A stretch of DNA of 64,000 nt from Acheta domesticus (lineage: Eukaryota > Arthropoda > Insecta > Orthoptera > Gryllidae), in assembly GCA_031308135.1 (NCBI GenBank), contig JAHLJT010008756.1:67072026-67136025 (forward strand), written 5' to 3'. The position numbers were made by a program, and so were the translations under genes. Below the pieces are notes generated by a model. The model saw only the letters and a list, made by a program, of their open reading frames with translations. It was not told where the DNA came from and did no database searches. Positions 44,525 to 56,190 of this stretch are shown here, piece after piece. Position 1 is the first letter of the stretch. The number at the start of each line of letters is the position of its first letter.

Positions 44525-46651
44525 TGAAGGATTAATATTCTAGAAGACATTATGCATCTTTCAGTGATAAGCGACTTCGTGATTTGGTATTCTTGAGCCA
44601 AGTAGATAAAGTTCTGACTATACAAGAGATACATATAGTATGTGTGAATGTGCATCGATACCTAAAAGAAAATTTGCCAAAATTAGTTCCTGATCAAAGA
44701 ACAATCTTCAGCGCAGTTATTGACAGTGTTCAAAATGACAACGGTAACCTGTTCTTCATTGATGCCCCTGGAGGCACCGGTAAAACGTTTGTAATCAATT
44801 TACTTATGATAAATGTAGATCAGAGAGAAAAATGTCATTGCAGTCGCGTCTTCTGGAATCGCAGCAACATTATTAAAAGGTGGGAGAACAGCACATTCTA
44901 CCTTTAAATTTCCTTTGAACACAACTTTTATAGAACAAGCAACATGTAATGTTAGTAAGACTAGTTCTATTGCAAAGGTTTTTCGTGATTCAGTATTAAT
45001 TATCTGGGATGAGTGCACCATGAGCAACAGATGTCACATAGAAGCTGTTGACAGAATGTTACGGGATGTACGATCAGCTTCCAAATTAATGGGAGGAGTT
45101 ACTGTTGTATTTTCTGGTGACTTCCGGCAAACCTTGCCTGTAATTGCTAAAGGCACTAGAGCTGATACAAATCAAAGCAAGCTTAAAGACATCCCCAATT
45201 TGGCAGAACGTTAAAATAATGACTCTCACTACAAACATGAGGACTTTGTTAACTGATGACTCAGATTCTGCGCAATTTGCAGCATTGCTTCTTGCAGTTG
45301 GAAGCGGTTCAGTTACCAATATCAATAGTCAAAATATATTAGTATATCATCGGTATGGTCACGTGGTTCACACTATAGATGATTTAATTCAGAAGATATA
45401 TGAGGATGTGCAAACAATCCTAAATAAGACACACTCATGGTTTTGTGAAAGACTGTCTCCAAAAAATAATGTGGTAGATGAAATTAAGTCATCAAATCCT
45501 ACAGCGCTTTCAAGCAGAAACAAAAGAATATCGATCATTTGACACTGTTCTGAATGATGACGAGAGTGTTCATTATCCACCAGAATTTTTAAACTCGCTC
45601 AACCCAGCAGGTCTTCCACACATAAATTAAATTTGAAAATTGGTACACCTAATATATTACTTCGTAACCTCAATGCCCCAAAACTTTGTAATGGAACACG
45701 ACTTCAAATAATTAAGTTTGCCAACAATATTTTACACACCAGAATTCTTACTGGTCCAGCATCTGGTGAAATGCTCTAATACCCAGAATTCCAATGATTC
45801 CGTCTGATTTACCTTTTCAATTTAAAGGCTGCAGTTTCCCGTTAAACCATGCTTCGCTATTACAATAAAGCACAAGAACAATCCTTCAAGTTGTTGGTGT
45901 CGATCTTAGAGAAAGCGTCTTCTCTCACGGTCAGCTGTATGTAGCACTCTCCCGTGTTGGGTCAAAGATAACCAATTCTTGCTTCTTCCAAAAAATAATG
46001 AAACTGCCAATGTGGTGTACCCTGAAGCTTGGTTTAATTTACAAAATGTGTCGTTTTACATAAAACATTCTACAGTGATTCTGTACATTTGTTGTAATTT
46101 CATTTTCTTCATATGCCAGTTTTCTTCTTTGCAGTTAATTTTGACCCTGTTGAACTTTGTTTTAAGATGAGCTAGAGACTAAGTAGTGCAGTGATATGTA
46201 ATGCAACAATGGTTCTTTACATGTGGAGGCTAATAAATGTGTTGTTTTGTATATCAATTCTCACAATTAATGCAATCATCCATTTTTTGTACAAAAATAA
46301 GCAAATATTAATTTATACAAAAATATTTGTCGATGCAAATAAAATATTCTTGGAGTCCTTGGTTTCTATTTTATTATTCAAATTTCAATATCAGTAGTCT
46401 CTAGCACTTCTGATGAAGTTAATATTGTTTTTTTTAAGTGGTTCAGTACATTGTCAATTTATTGTGTACTAGCAACACATTGCTATCGGGACTGAGACGG
46501 ACAGATCATGGCAGGAAGGAGTAGAGCGGAGAAGAGATACAATGAAAGATATAGATGTAGGCCCAGCCGCAGGACATGAAAAGATGGAATTAGTCTTCCT
46601 GTCTAATAATATTCTGTATAATGCCCGGGCAACGCCGGGTACTTCAGCTAG
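44525..46651 (+). mobile_element. Autonomous-type Helitron remnant, 3' part
   Basis: It contains a decayed Pif1-family helicase (see next entry) and finishes with the canonical Helitron 3' terminus: a CCCGGGCAACGCCGGG hairpin (46623-46638), a short spacer and CTAG (46648-46651), then T. The 5' terminus and most of the RepHel protein are missing or hidden in the gap. Confidence 0.85.
44590..46040 (+). pseudogene. Helitron Pif1-like helicase, frameshifted
   Basis: Rolling-circle Helitron RepHel C-terminal helicase. The Walker A region FFIDAPGGTGKTF is at about 44754-44790. After a frameshift near 44826, VIAVASSGIAATLLKGGRTA follows, then Walker B IIWDECTM (about 44998-45020) and VVFSGDFRQTLPVI. 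A second frameshift near 45180 leads to IWQNVKIMTLTTNMR. The 3' end holds VVGVDLRESVFSHGQLYVAL (about 45889-45950), then SRVGSK and, in a shifted frame, NVVYPEA. Several stops near 45780-45850 confirm inactivity. The encoded enzyme class unwinds donor DNA during rolling-circle transposition. Confidence 0.85.
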
Positions 46652-47196
46652 TGATATTGTAATAACGAAGTATATATTCTATTTTCTCTCAATTTTTGGG
46701 GTGTTGCGTGAACCTGTGAACCTTATAAAGAACCGCCCTGGTCCTTACCATGCAGCGTGTTATCTGGAGGAAAAACAAGAACTATAATTTAATGACAGGT
46801 TGTAACGTATGAGTTAGTGGTTTTTCTCTGACTTGTTAGTGATCGTGCCAGTGTGGCGTTTAATTCACGGAGAATGTCTCCTTAAATTTTTTAAATATAT
46901 GAGGTAACAGCCAAGATATTTCGCAAGTGTTCTTCACGTGTCTTTAGACGGTATATGCTGATTTCGGTGACCAAATTATTAACCATTATTTGCAAACCCG
47001 AGTGTTGCCAGGTACTCTGAAAGAGACAGAAAGCTCTTGAGATGAAGACAGCGGGGCGTCAAACGTAATCAAATTGATATGCTTTAATCTCATAGAAAAT
47101 GCTTTGTAATGTCCACAACTTGATTAGTAATTTATTGCATGAACACGATGGATCTAAAATCTTATGTTCATTGAAAAATAGTTGATTGTGTAATCG

Positions 47197-47198
<2 letters not shown>
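46652..47198. other. Unassigned spacer
   Basis: Nothing is recognised between the Helitron end and the (TA)n tract. Confidence 0.45.

Positions 47199-47247
<49 letters not shown>
47199..47247. repeat. (TA)n tract, left
   Basis: About 24 TA units adjoin the left end of the Tc1/mariner-group element. Tyr/Ile-alternating frames here and at 48139 are microsatellite translation only. Confidence 0.97.
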
Positions 47248-48241
<994 letters not shown>

Positions 48242-48751
48242 GAGGGTAAGTCAATAAGTATCTGCAATCAATGTTTATAATTTATTACAGGAAGAATACC
48301 CAATTTTTATTTATCTCATCTTTGCACAAGCTTTCCGATACCTTCTTAAAAAAAGGTTTTTGATTGTGCAGCAAGGCGCGTATGCACCACTTCTTTGAAC
48401 TGTTGATCGGCGCAGAATAGACGGACCAAATAGATGGTATTCAGGGTTGGGCAAAATACTTGAAAAATGTATTTCAGATACAAAATACAAAATACTTCGC
48501 CGAAAGTATTTTAGATACCAAATACAAAATACTTTCACAGAAGTATTTTAGATACAAAATACAAAATAGTATTTTAAAATACTTTCGAAAATACAAAATA
48601 CAACCAACGGTGTTTTACACAAAATATCTTCTATCCTATTTTTTCTCTTTTAAACAAATCATTCACTTTCAATAAAAGATCACACCACATAAAAAATTTT
48701 ATTAAAAATATATAACATTCTTTATACAAAAATGTTTCAAATGAAATTTTC

Positions 48752-49150
48752 AACCCATTTCAGGTATCCGTATGGGGTCATCCATAAATTACAAAAAGTA
48801 ACGCTAAATGGGAAGGGAAGGGGTCTGAGGCAGCGTTACGCTGCTTTACATAGAGATAAGGAAGTGCTTTACAAGGGGGAAGGGGGTATTGAAAATACTT
48901 GAAATTTGCGTTACGTAATTTATGGATGGCCCCTATCATTTGTGATGTATGTTCATATGTTAAGTCTGAAAGGCATCTTGTCCATGCTAAGAGCCGAAGG
49001 AATACTTGGAGTTTAAAGACCTCACCATGAGTTCTTGGGAGGTAATACTTTGGGACAAATATTGCAGGTTATAGACAATTAACCAAGATACCTTTCAGAC
49101 TAAAAGTAAGAACATACATCACAAATGATATGGATATCAGATGAATACCG
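48752..49150. mobile_element. Palindromic MITE within hAT, itself interrupted
   Basis: Around 48934-49128 the sequence TATCATTTGTGATGTATGTT is mirrored at the other end. Outward, the left arm continues on the far side of the 160-bp MITE (TTCAGGTATCCGTAT), matching the right arm (ATCTGATATCCATAT inverted). The left arm was therefore split by the smaller MITE. The exact outer ends are uncertain. Confidence 0.65.
48774..48933. mobile_element. 160-bp MITE with TAT duplication
   Basis: The TIRs GGGGTCATCCATAAATTAC and, inverted, GGGGCCATCCATAAATTACG enclose 160 bp. TAT is repeated on both sides (48771-48773, 48934-48936). The 3-bp duplication suggests the PIF/Harbinger group, but the superfamily is uncertain. 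Confidence 0.8.
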
Positions 49151-49177
49151 CGGATTTTTAAGTTTTAAAATATGCAT

Positions 49178-49857
49178 TTTAGGTGCCTAAAATAGGTTTT
49201 TTCAGCATCTGTTAGGCTTTTTAAATGGTAGAATAGGCACTAATAAAACTCGAAACTTACAAGAAAACTCACTTTTTGACCATTTATTATATTTCTCAAA
49301 GATAAGAACATAAATCAATATTACGTAGAATCAGTATTGAACATTTTGCGATAATACTATTTATGAACAAGATTTAGAATTCCTACCGTATTTTAGTAGA
49401 AATATTCCTACCGTATTTTGCCTCACAATAAATTACTAATACACTCTCCGAGTTTTCAAACAAAATAAATGTTTCTTATACGTCAAGATCACTTTGCTTT
49501 CGGGGAAATTCAATCGCTTTATCTTAGAAACGGAGGCAGCTTCTCCACGAAGTCAGGAAGTAGTGGCGTGGAGACTTTTATCGTTAGATCCTTGTCTGGT
49601 ATATTCATTTCTCGCTCTCTTACAGGCGACAAAATGAGACAAGGGATAAAAAGGTACAAGAGAACGAATGCAATTTAGGTTGTTAAAAGTAACTTAAAAT
49701 TAATATCATCCTTGTCTGTTGTGCCGACACAGAAGAAAAAAGATAAAAGAAGTCATAGACAAAAGAAAATAGGCAAATTAGTCTCATTTTAGGTTCTAAA
49801 CGTAAAATAGGCACAAATAGGCATTAATATTGAAATAGGCTCTTTTAGGCGCTATAA
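49178..49857. mobile_element. Further TIR-bounded insert in hAT body
   Basis: TTTTAGGTGCCTAAAATAGG at the left and, inverted, TTTTATAGCGCCTAAAAGAG at the right (about 49857) form imperfect TIRs, with repeated 'ATAGGC' words just inside both ends. No transposase is seen and no clear duplication could be read. Confidence 0.5.
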
Positions 49858-50933
49858 AATTGACGGGTTTTAGTTTAAATAAACTTTATATATATAAAGC
49901 TTTATTTAGTACAAGGTACCCAGGAAAAAAATAAGATTTTTACCTAAATATACCATAACGAAATATCAGCTCTTAAAAACACCGCAAGCACAAATTTTCA
50001 ATCACTGCGCACAACCACAGGGCCACGAGGCACACACATGGGCAGCTTTCGTTCTGGGACGCGGAGCCCTGCTCTCAGAGAAATTGAATCTGAGCTCGCG
50101 ATTACAGCTACGGTGAGAGAAATATATCTTACACAGTGATTACAGCGCTCCTCCGGTTATCTTCGGTTGAACCGACGGAGGGAAAAAACATAATCGGAAG
50201 AACCGGAGGTCCGATCGCACTCGTCCACGTGGCGGAACCCTCTCCATTTACTGGCCCAATCAATGTTTGTGACGGATTAAGAAAAAGTATTTTTGTATTT
50301 TGAAAATACAAAATACTACCAGAAAGTATTTTCGATACAAATACAAAATACATGTTTCAATATGTATTTTCGATACAAAATACAAATTACAAATGTATCG
50401 AAAATACATATTTTAAATACAAGTATTTTCGATACTGCCCAGCTCTGATGGTATTCCGACGGGGCGAGATTGGGACTGTGCACAGGATGCTCCAACACAC
50501 GGTTCTCACGCGATTGCGCTTATGCTCTTCATTGAGTTGTTTTGGAACCCATAGCTTCTTTCTTCTTGAACTGCTGCCGTTCTTCACTCTTTCTTGACGG
50601 TCGTTTGACCACTTTTCTGGAAACTGGGAACTCTTCTCTGTGGTAGAACATTGTGGCCTTATTGTGTTGAAAATCTGCTATGAATTTCCGCTCCTAGTAC
50701 ACCTTTAAACCATAAAAAACGGTTACGGAACGCTCTTCTTCTTTGGTGCAAACAGAAAGTGCTGTAGCCATCTTTACACCACAACAGCGCAAGACTTACT
50801 GATCAGTTAACGGTGAAATCTCCTACAGGCAAAGACAACGGTCCCATCTAGTTGTTAGGCAACACACAAAGCCGTAGAATCAAACTAAAGACAATTAGAG
50901 CAAAATTCAGATACTTTTTGACTTACCTACGTA

Positions 50934-51299
50934 TATATAAATCTATGATATATAATGTAATATGTAACACACAGAAATATATTTATATTCTGTCTTTCCT
51001 CTTTCTCTTCCACTACCCTTAATTATATCGAAATACTAATAATGTTTATATCTACGGGCTATTTGATCTACCAATCTGGCGGTGACTGCTAATTGTAACC
51101 CTTTCAGTTACTGATTCTATTTATATAACATTTGAACATTCGCGCGACCGTATCCCATAGGTCGTATAGAGGTAGTTCAGTCAAGATAAATTTTATTGAG
51201 TGGGTTCAACAAATATAATAGCCCGCTCGGAATCGACTGCACTTCGTTTTCGTCGTCTTCTTACAACTACAATTGGGAAAATACAATTTTTTTCTCAAT
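50934..51299. other. Unassigned spacer
   Basis: AT-rich sequence with nothing recognised. Confidence 0.4.
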
Positions 51300-52076
51300 G
51301 AAATGTATTAATAAAAAATAAATCTTCAAATTAGGCCATGCTTAAATTTTTGAAAATACTAGTAATTTTTCTATAATTTCGTGACAATCATAATAACACG
51401 CTGCAAATTGACTGCGCTTCAGACAGCTGGATGCATCGTAAATTAGAATTTGCAATGTTGTACATTATTTCTTTGTTCGTTTCTTACATCCGACCTTTTG
51501 TTATACATTTACACATCATTCTTTTAGAAATTATTTATTTTGAAATATTTGAAATAAAAATTACTCTCAGAGAATATCGACGATGCAGATAATGCAGCAA
51601 TATAATTGCGTTTCGCTCTTGCGAATTGCTGTAAATTACGTGTCATTGTTGTGTCTTGATATAGCTGTATGAAAAGGAGTTATAATTGTCAAATGTATAT
51701 TGATATTTGCATGAAAATATTTAGTTTTCGCACCAAATGCTGTAGCATTTGTAATGAGTAGAGAATTTACTGCGTGGTTTTAGAATACTTTCCTCTAATC
51801 ATGGCTCTATGAAATGCATTCCTGTATTGTCCGGGGTATCAAGCTTCTTTTTTCAATACAAGTTTTAGAAACTTTTGTATTAACTTTTATGCACTTGTAG
51901 AATTCACATAGTTTTAACAACTCTGCGATGGAAACTGTGAGTTGTTTGCTTCTTGGTTGAATTGGACGTTTTCAAGTAATTGCTAAGATGTCAGTAGCGC
52001 AGAATGTGCAATAATTCAATACAACGTAGCTGTTTCCAAGAACGCGGGAACGTGTGTGCTGTTGTAGTGCCACTAG
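51300..52076 (+). mobile_element. HINE-like repeat, second 3' subfamily
   Basis: It is collinear with 35490-36209 over about 740 bp. It ends with a subterminal GCGGGAACGT, the hairpin GTGCTgttgtAGTGC and CACTAG at 52071-52076, then TTAT. The 5' end is not the canonical ACTTTCCCG, so the copy is 5'-truncated. Confidence 0.7.
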
Positions 52077-52389
52077 TTATAGATTCTCTATATTTCATTC
52101 TCGAGTCTTTCATAGCATTGCTTCGCTATCTGTTGGCGACACCTACAACTACATGTGATGTATGATAGTGCCAAACTTGCATGGTGATGAACCGCAGTTG
52201 CACAAAGACTAGAGAGTATATACCTCTTCACCCACTGAAATTCTGCATGTGCATCGAAAGAAAACGAAACCTGAGCGTTGTTAACTCACGTTCGTAAGAC
52301 CTTGGTACAACAAGCCTCCGATATCTGATGGTAATTATTTTGAATGGAGTAAAACTAAATTGATTGAATCGTGTTTCTGAGCACATCTT

Positions 52390-52815
52390 CTTTGGTCAGG
52401 AGTCCGGTAAGTGTAGGGTATGATTTATGACGAATAAAAGGTGATTTTCCCTCACTGGATAATGAGATCCTGGCGCACCTACACGTCGGCTTCCGGTGAT
52501 TGCCCCTACCAGGTATCTCCTACTAGCGGAGCACTGCTCCAGCCGGGAGAACGTCTAATCTCCCGAATGGTCACCCGACATGTGTGGAAATGCATGTAAG
52601 TGTGTTTAAGTAAAGGTTGAGGATAGGGTAAGGAAGGGGAAGGAAAGATCGCACGCGATCCGTGACCCTTTTGTTAGGGTATTGCTCCGGTACGAGTATT
52701 TGCCGGGTTATGGTCAGAGAAACCACGGAAAACTATCGATCTCTGCAGTCGGCTTCTAGGATTCTCTAGACGGCGGCATATTTCGACCTAGCTATCTAGA
52801 CAGTGCCGAAAAACC
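52390..52815 (-). mobile_element. SINE copy, reverse orientation
   Basis: This is the reverse complement of the reference SINE body (CACTGGATAATGAGATCC, GATCGCACGCGATCCGTG and AACTATCGATCTCTGCAG blocks). It lacks the tRNA-like head beyond about 52810 and is diverged at the tail. Confidence 0.75.
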
Positions 52816-53259
52816 AAGTAAAACTAAAATAATGGAAGGTATGATATAGTTATACTCAATGTATCCAAAGTAATTATCGTGTATAGATTTCATCATATTC
52901 GTCTTATAGCCTCCGTGCTCACCCCTCTTGGATCTACCACTGGTAGATCGACAACATCGAAAGTTGGAGTGCGTCTTACTGAGCTCTTCAGGCTGCAGTC
53001 GTTACAAAGATCTCCAGAATCTCTCTTTGGGATGATTCAGCGTATTCTAAAGCAAATTGCCTCTATCAGTTTTTCTCACTTACGGTATTATCTGAGACGA
53101 TTCCCATCTCGGAACTGTCGTCATATTTGATGTTCCAAATCACATATTTGTCTATTTTACAGTCCAAAATACTAACATGAGATGTTCATCAGCTGATTTC
53201 TTAAACCTAATTCTTGGAAACAAGATATAATATTTATGACGAATTATTATTCTTGTCCA
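52816..53259. other. Unassigned
   Basis: An open frame on + (52879-53130) has no recognisable family. I searched both strands here for SDR exon 2-like sequence and found none. Confidence 0.35.
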
Positions 53260-53487
53260 AATCGGACAGACAGATGTTTTGCCGTCATTCGATTTTTCGG
53301 TACGGACATTGACTCTGGCCACACCAAGTGTCAGAGTCTTTTTCTAAATTTAGCAGCTGGATTTATCCACTTTTTCGCTACCAGGGCCCTGTAATAATAG
53401 TTTTCCTACCGAAAAGTCGTTTCCTCGCGCAGCATTACGTAGTTTTCTCTTCTTAAGAAGTTCCTGCTTAAGTGTGAGAAAGTAAAA
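53260..53487 (-). mobile_element. HINE-like repeat, 5' fragment
   Basis: On the - strand it starts ACTTTCTCACACTTAAG after a T-run (about 53487) and has the GAGAAAACTACGTAATGCTG block, GGGCCCTGGTAGCG and GGACAGACAGATG remnants of the GTCY array. It lies in what would be intron 1 of the orphan SDR exon. Confidence 0.7.
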
Positions 53488-53566
53488 AAATGGAGGGAGA
53501 GGGAAGTTTTAGAATGAAATTGCGCTGTAACTTCATGCATCCGTTGAAGCAAAAAATGAAACTTAC

Positions 53567-53659
53567 ACTCATTCCTGCTCGAAGCAGCTCCTCTACCGTT
53601 GCGAGCCCAATTCCACTGGAACCTCCTAGCACAAGTGCAACTTGGCCTTGTAACGCCAT
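53567..53659 (-). CDS. Orphan exon 1 of a second SDR gene
   Basis: On the - strand, ATG at 53659 opens 31 codons (residues 8-18: ALVLGGSSGIG) ending AGT before the donor gtaagt. The length and phase equal those of exon 1 of the complete SDR gene, and about 16 of 31 residues are identical. The motif is LGGSSGIG, with Leu replacing the Thr of TGxxxGIG. A ttatttccag acceptor 16 bp upstream of the ATG indicates a 5' UTR intron. Exons 2-6 should lie at lower coordinates on this strand, but no homologue was recognised there. It is either a fragment of a relocated copy or a gene whose other exons are too diverged to see by eye. Confidence 0.72.
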
Positions 53660-53979
53660 TCTAACAACCACCTGGAAATAAAATAAATAATAATAACTGC
53701 TTCCCTCAGTGATTTTCTGCGCAGAAATAGTGTCACTTTTTTCAACCTTGCTTGTAGCCTTTAATCTCAGGCAAATTGAAAAAGTAAACAATTACTACAA
53801 TGAATGATCCCCGAGAATGACATCCTCCCAAAACAGGATTCAGTGATGATTACAAACAATTTACTGCACAGTATAAATGGGAGAAAATTAAAATATATGT
53901 AAAAAATTATGGCTATGCTGCGGACGCCATGCATAAATGAATTTTAGGGATAGAAAATCAGGGAAAATTTTTTTAAGTC

Positions 53980-54075
53980 GCTTCTGGAGCAGTACCGGAA
54001 CAAAAGGGCCAAGGATCCTGCGCGATCTTTCCTTCCTTTTCCTAGTTCTATCCTCAGCCCTTGGTAACATGTACT
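53980..54075 (+). mobile_element. SINE fragment, forward
   Basis: It contains GGAGCAGTACCGGAACAAAA, GCGCGATCTTTCCTTCC and TATCCTC, i.e. the middle of the reference SINE. It is immediately followed by the tail of a second SINE in opposite orientation. Confidence 0.65.
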
Positions 54076-54082
54076 TACATTG

Positions 54083-54465
54083 ATTGATTAATTGACTAGT
54101 TAATTCTGGCCATTTGTCCCGCAAGTGTAGTACATGCTTGATCGCTAGTGGTGGCAGACATATTACCCAGGTGGATGGCGAGATCCTGTACCGATCTGCA
54201 GGTCAGCTTAAGCGGTTTTCCTCAACCATGTACCTGCCATTAGCAGGGCACCACCACAACCGGGACAAGCTTTAAGCTCCCGAAAAGTCTTTCAGCACGT
54301 GTGGTAAATGTGTATGTAAGGGCGAGGTTAGGACGAGGAAGAGAATGGAAAGATCGCGCGCAGTTCGTGGCCCGTTTATTTTAGAGCTGTTCGCATGGTG
54401 TTGAGAGGAGAAACCATGGAAAACTACCGATCAGAGCAGCTGGCCGCTAGCGCTAAAGCAGTTGT
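54083..54465 (-). mobile_element. SINE copy, reverse orientation
   Basis: The tail TTGATTGATTAATTGAC lies at the low end, followed by the body in reverse complement (GGATGGCGAGATCCTG, AGATCGCGCGCAGTTCG and AACTACCGATCAGAGCAG). The tRNA-like head is missing. With the preceding forward fragment it makes a tail-to-middle inverted pair. Confidence 0.75.
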
Positions 54466-54544
54466 TCTAGTCTGTGTCAAACAATAACAGGGGATTTCAG
54501 TAATTGTGAATAAAAATAAAAGGGTAAAATTAGGAATTTTCGCT

Positions 54545-54806
54545 TCGACTTTTGGATAGACTGGCAGACGGATGGGCAGACATTTTGTCGTCAATCGATT
54601 TTTCGGCATCAAGTATCCCCATAAAGCATGAATTCTGGTTACAGTGTTGGAAGATTTTTTTTTCTAAATTTACCCAGTGAATTTACCCACTTTTTCTCTC
54701 CCACTGCCCTGTAATAGAAATTGTTCTGCTGAAAATTTGCCGTTTTTTTGCGCAGCACTACATAACTTTCTCTCTACCGCCTTCGCGATAACAAGAAAGT
54801 AAAAAC
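54545..54806 (-). mobile_element. HINE-like repeat, 5' fragment
   Basis: On the - strand it begins ACTTTCTTGTTATCGCG after TTTTT (about 54806), with GAAAGTTATGTAGTGCTGCG, CAGGGCAGTGGGAG and a reduced GTCTGCCCATCCGTCTG array. It has the same layout as 53260-53487. Confidence 0.7.
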
Positions 54807-55234
54807 CCTTGTCACTGCAAATGAACGACACTCACCTTTTCAGTATTTTTCTGTGAATAGATACAGACTAATAATGAATGCTAGAAACTGTCACTAGGAA
54901 GAAAATCATGTGTACTTTACTATCTAATAGCTAATCAGAGGAGCACTTACGATGCACACACTTCGATGCACTTAGAGGAGCACTTTCGATGCACACACTT
55001 CGACCGAACTCGATGCACTGAAGCGCATTATTGGAACTGCGTGTCGTCATGGAAAGTTCCAGCAAGTTCAGACATGAATCACCGCTCTCCCTTTGGATTT
55101 CTCAGTAACATATCGGGGTTGTCGTACACTATGGACATTCTACAATCGAGGTATGCTAAGAAATATCGCTTTGGGTTACTTGAAAAAATTATTTTTTTCC
55201 ACCCAGACAGCTTAAATTTGACATTGTGCAGCGG
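54807..55234. other. Unassigned
   Basis: It contains a near-tandem repeat of GATGCACACACTTCGA (about 54951 and 54988). No gene is recognised. Confidence 0.35.
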
Positions 55235-55370
55235 CTGCACTCGACCTAGCTTTGTAGCCAGTATAAAAAATTCTGCTACCGTTGGGGCTCAAAGCCTAGG
55301 ACCACAAGGTCAGAGGCACTGCAGTGACAGTTGATACCCTGAGCCACCTATGCCGGTACAAGCATTTACA
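55235..55370 (-). mobile_element. SINE head fragment, reverse orientation
   Basis: On the - strand it reads TAGGTGGCTCAGGGTATC (A box), CACTGCAGTGCCTCTGAC and GTCCTAGGCTTTGAGCCCC (diverged B box), then CTAGGTCGAGTGC. It is the first ~130 bp of the SINE only. Confidence 0.75.
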
Positions 55371-55385
55371 GAATATACTTTACAC

Positions 55386-55991
55386 CAGGGGTCCTCAAAC
55401 GTTTGAAACAGGGGGCCAGTTCACTGTCCCTCAGGCCGTGGGATGGCCGGAATATATAGTGCGATTTTTCTAACTCTGCCTCTCAAGCCCCTTCGGCCGA
55501 TCACACGGCATTTCGCGTCTTTCTCGGTCCTGCTGGTAGATGTCGCATGGTCGCAAGCACTGCTTGATACGGTTGCGATCATCCGATATCTAGCGGCATG
55601 ACTGAGAAAGACTCGAGGTACCGTGGCATATTCCATCGTGAAGACAGGCCTTGAGAGGCAGACTTAGAAAAATCGCACTATTGTAAAACAAAAACTATCA
55701 ACAAATTCTCTTACACACTGCATATATCTTATTTTGAAGTAAAGAATCAAAACGGGAACAAATTCAATATTTAAAAAAATAATTAAATAAAAAAACACCG
55801 ATGTTTCTGGTGGAAGACATCGTTGTTTAAAAACCATCGATTCTTTGCCATCCCTTGACACCCTAACACATAATAAAAAAATGTGCAGATTTTAAGAAAA
55901 AAAATTCTGTAAACCATAAAAACCCGGCGGGCCGTATAAATGTCCTTGGCGGGCCGCATGTGGCCCGCGGGCCGTAGTTTGAGGACCCCTG
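55386..55991. mobile_element. Non-autonomous hAT element
   Basis: The ends CAGGGGTCCTCAAAC and, inverted, CAGGGGTCCTCAAACTACG, with the GGCCCGCGGGCC/GGCCGCATGTGG subterminal words, are typical of a widespread hAT family. The 8-bp flanks CTTTACAC (55378-55385) and CTTTAGAC (55992-55999) differ by one base, so the target duplication is credible. A MITE is nested inside. Confidence 0.88.
55459..55678. mobile_element. 220-bp MITE nested in hAT element
   Basis: The TIRs begin GTGCGATTTTTCTAA at both ends and extend through TCTGCCTCTCAAG; the low-coordinate arm has one extra base. TA is present on each side (55457-55458, 55679-55680). No coding sequence is present. Confidence 0.85.
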
Positions 55992-56042
55992 CTTTAGACT
56001 AACGTACATGTTGAGCGAACTTCCCCGCAGGAAAGAGATACC

Positions 56043-56190
56043 TTGAGTCGTTGATTGATTGTTTCCGGACGCGTCAACTGCTAAGGTCATTTAGTCCTGT
56101 AAGAGTAATGTTTTTATTCCCGTTTTTATCGCGGGTGGCGACTGTGATCTTCTCCCGCAAGATGGAGAGTTCCATCCCCAAACTACTTCT
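56043..56190 (-). mobile_element. SINE tail fragment, reverse orientation
   Basis: TTGATTGATTGTTTCCGGAC, CGTCAACTGC and ATTTAGTCC match the 3' ~150 bp of the reference SINE in reverse complement. The rest is missing. Confidence 0.75.

Larger units (their letters stand above)
48442..50447. mobile_element. Non-autonomous hAT element with perfect 8-bp duplication
   Basis: The ends CAGGGTTGGGCAAAATACTT (left) and, inverted, CAGAGCTGGGCAGTATCGAA (right) are hAT-type termini. The 8-bp duplication ATGGTATT is perfect (48434-48441, 50448-50455). Subterminal regions of 150-170 bp at both ends consist of degenerate repeats of the words AAAATAC/GTATTTT, likely transposase-binding arrays. No hAT transposase frame is found in the 2-kb body, which holds several nested MITEs. 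Confidence 0.88.
48311..50771 (-). pseudogene. mariner transposase, deleted and split
   Basis: On the - strand the frame begins with ATG at 50771 (MATALSVCTKEE) and meets a stop within about 30 codons. Helix-turn-helix and linker remnants follow with frame breaks (an EKW...RQERVKNGSSSRR segment). The catalytic domain up to the second Asp is deleted. The third-Asp region HSPNLAPSEYH is reached at about 50480-50456. After removal of the 2-kb hAT insertion and one 8-bp duplication, it continues LFGPSI and a C-terminus ending near 48311. A dead element, but its order of parts is clear. Confidence 0.8.

Noticed and set aside
52879..53130. 83-codon frame as exon 2 of the orphan SDR gene
   Set aside because: It is on the wrong strand and has no SDR motif.
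54966..55334. 122-codon frame starting MHLEEHFRC
   Set aside because: It ends in the SINE head and begins in a short direct repeat; no domain and no splice support.
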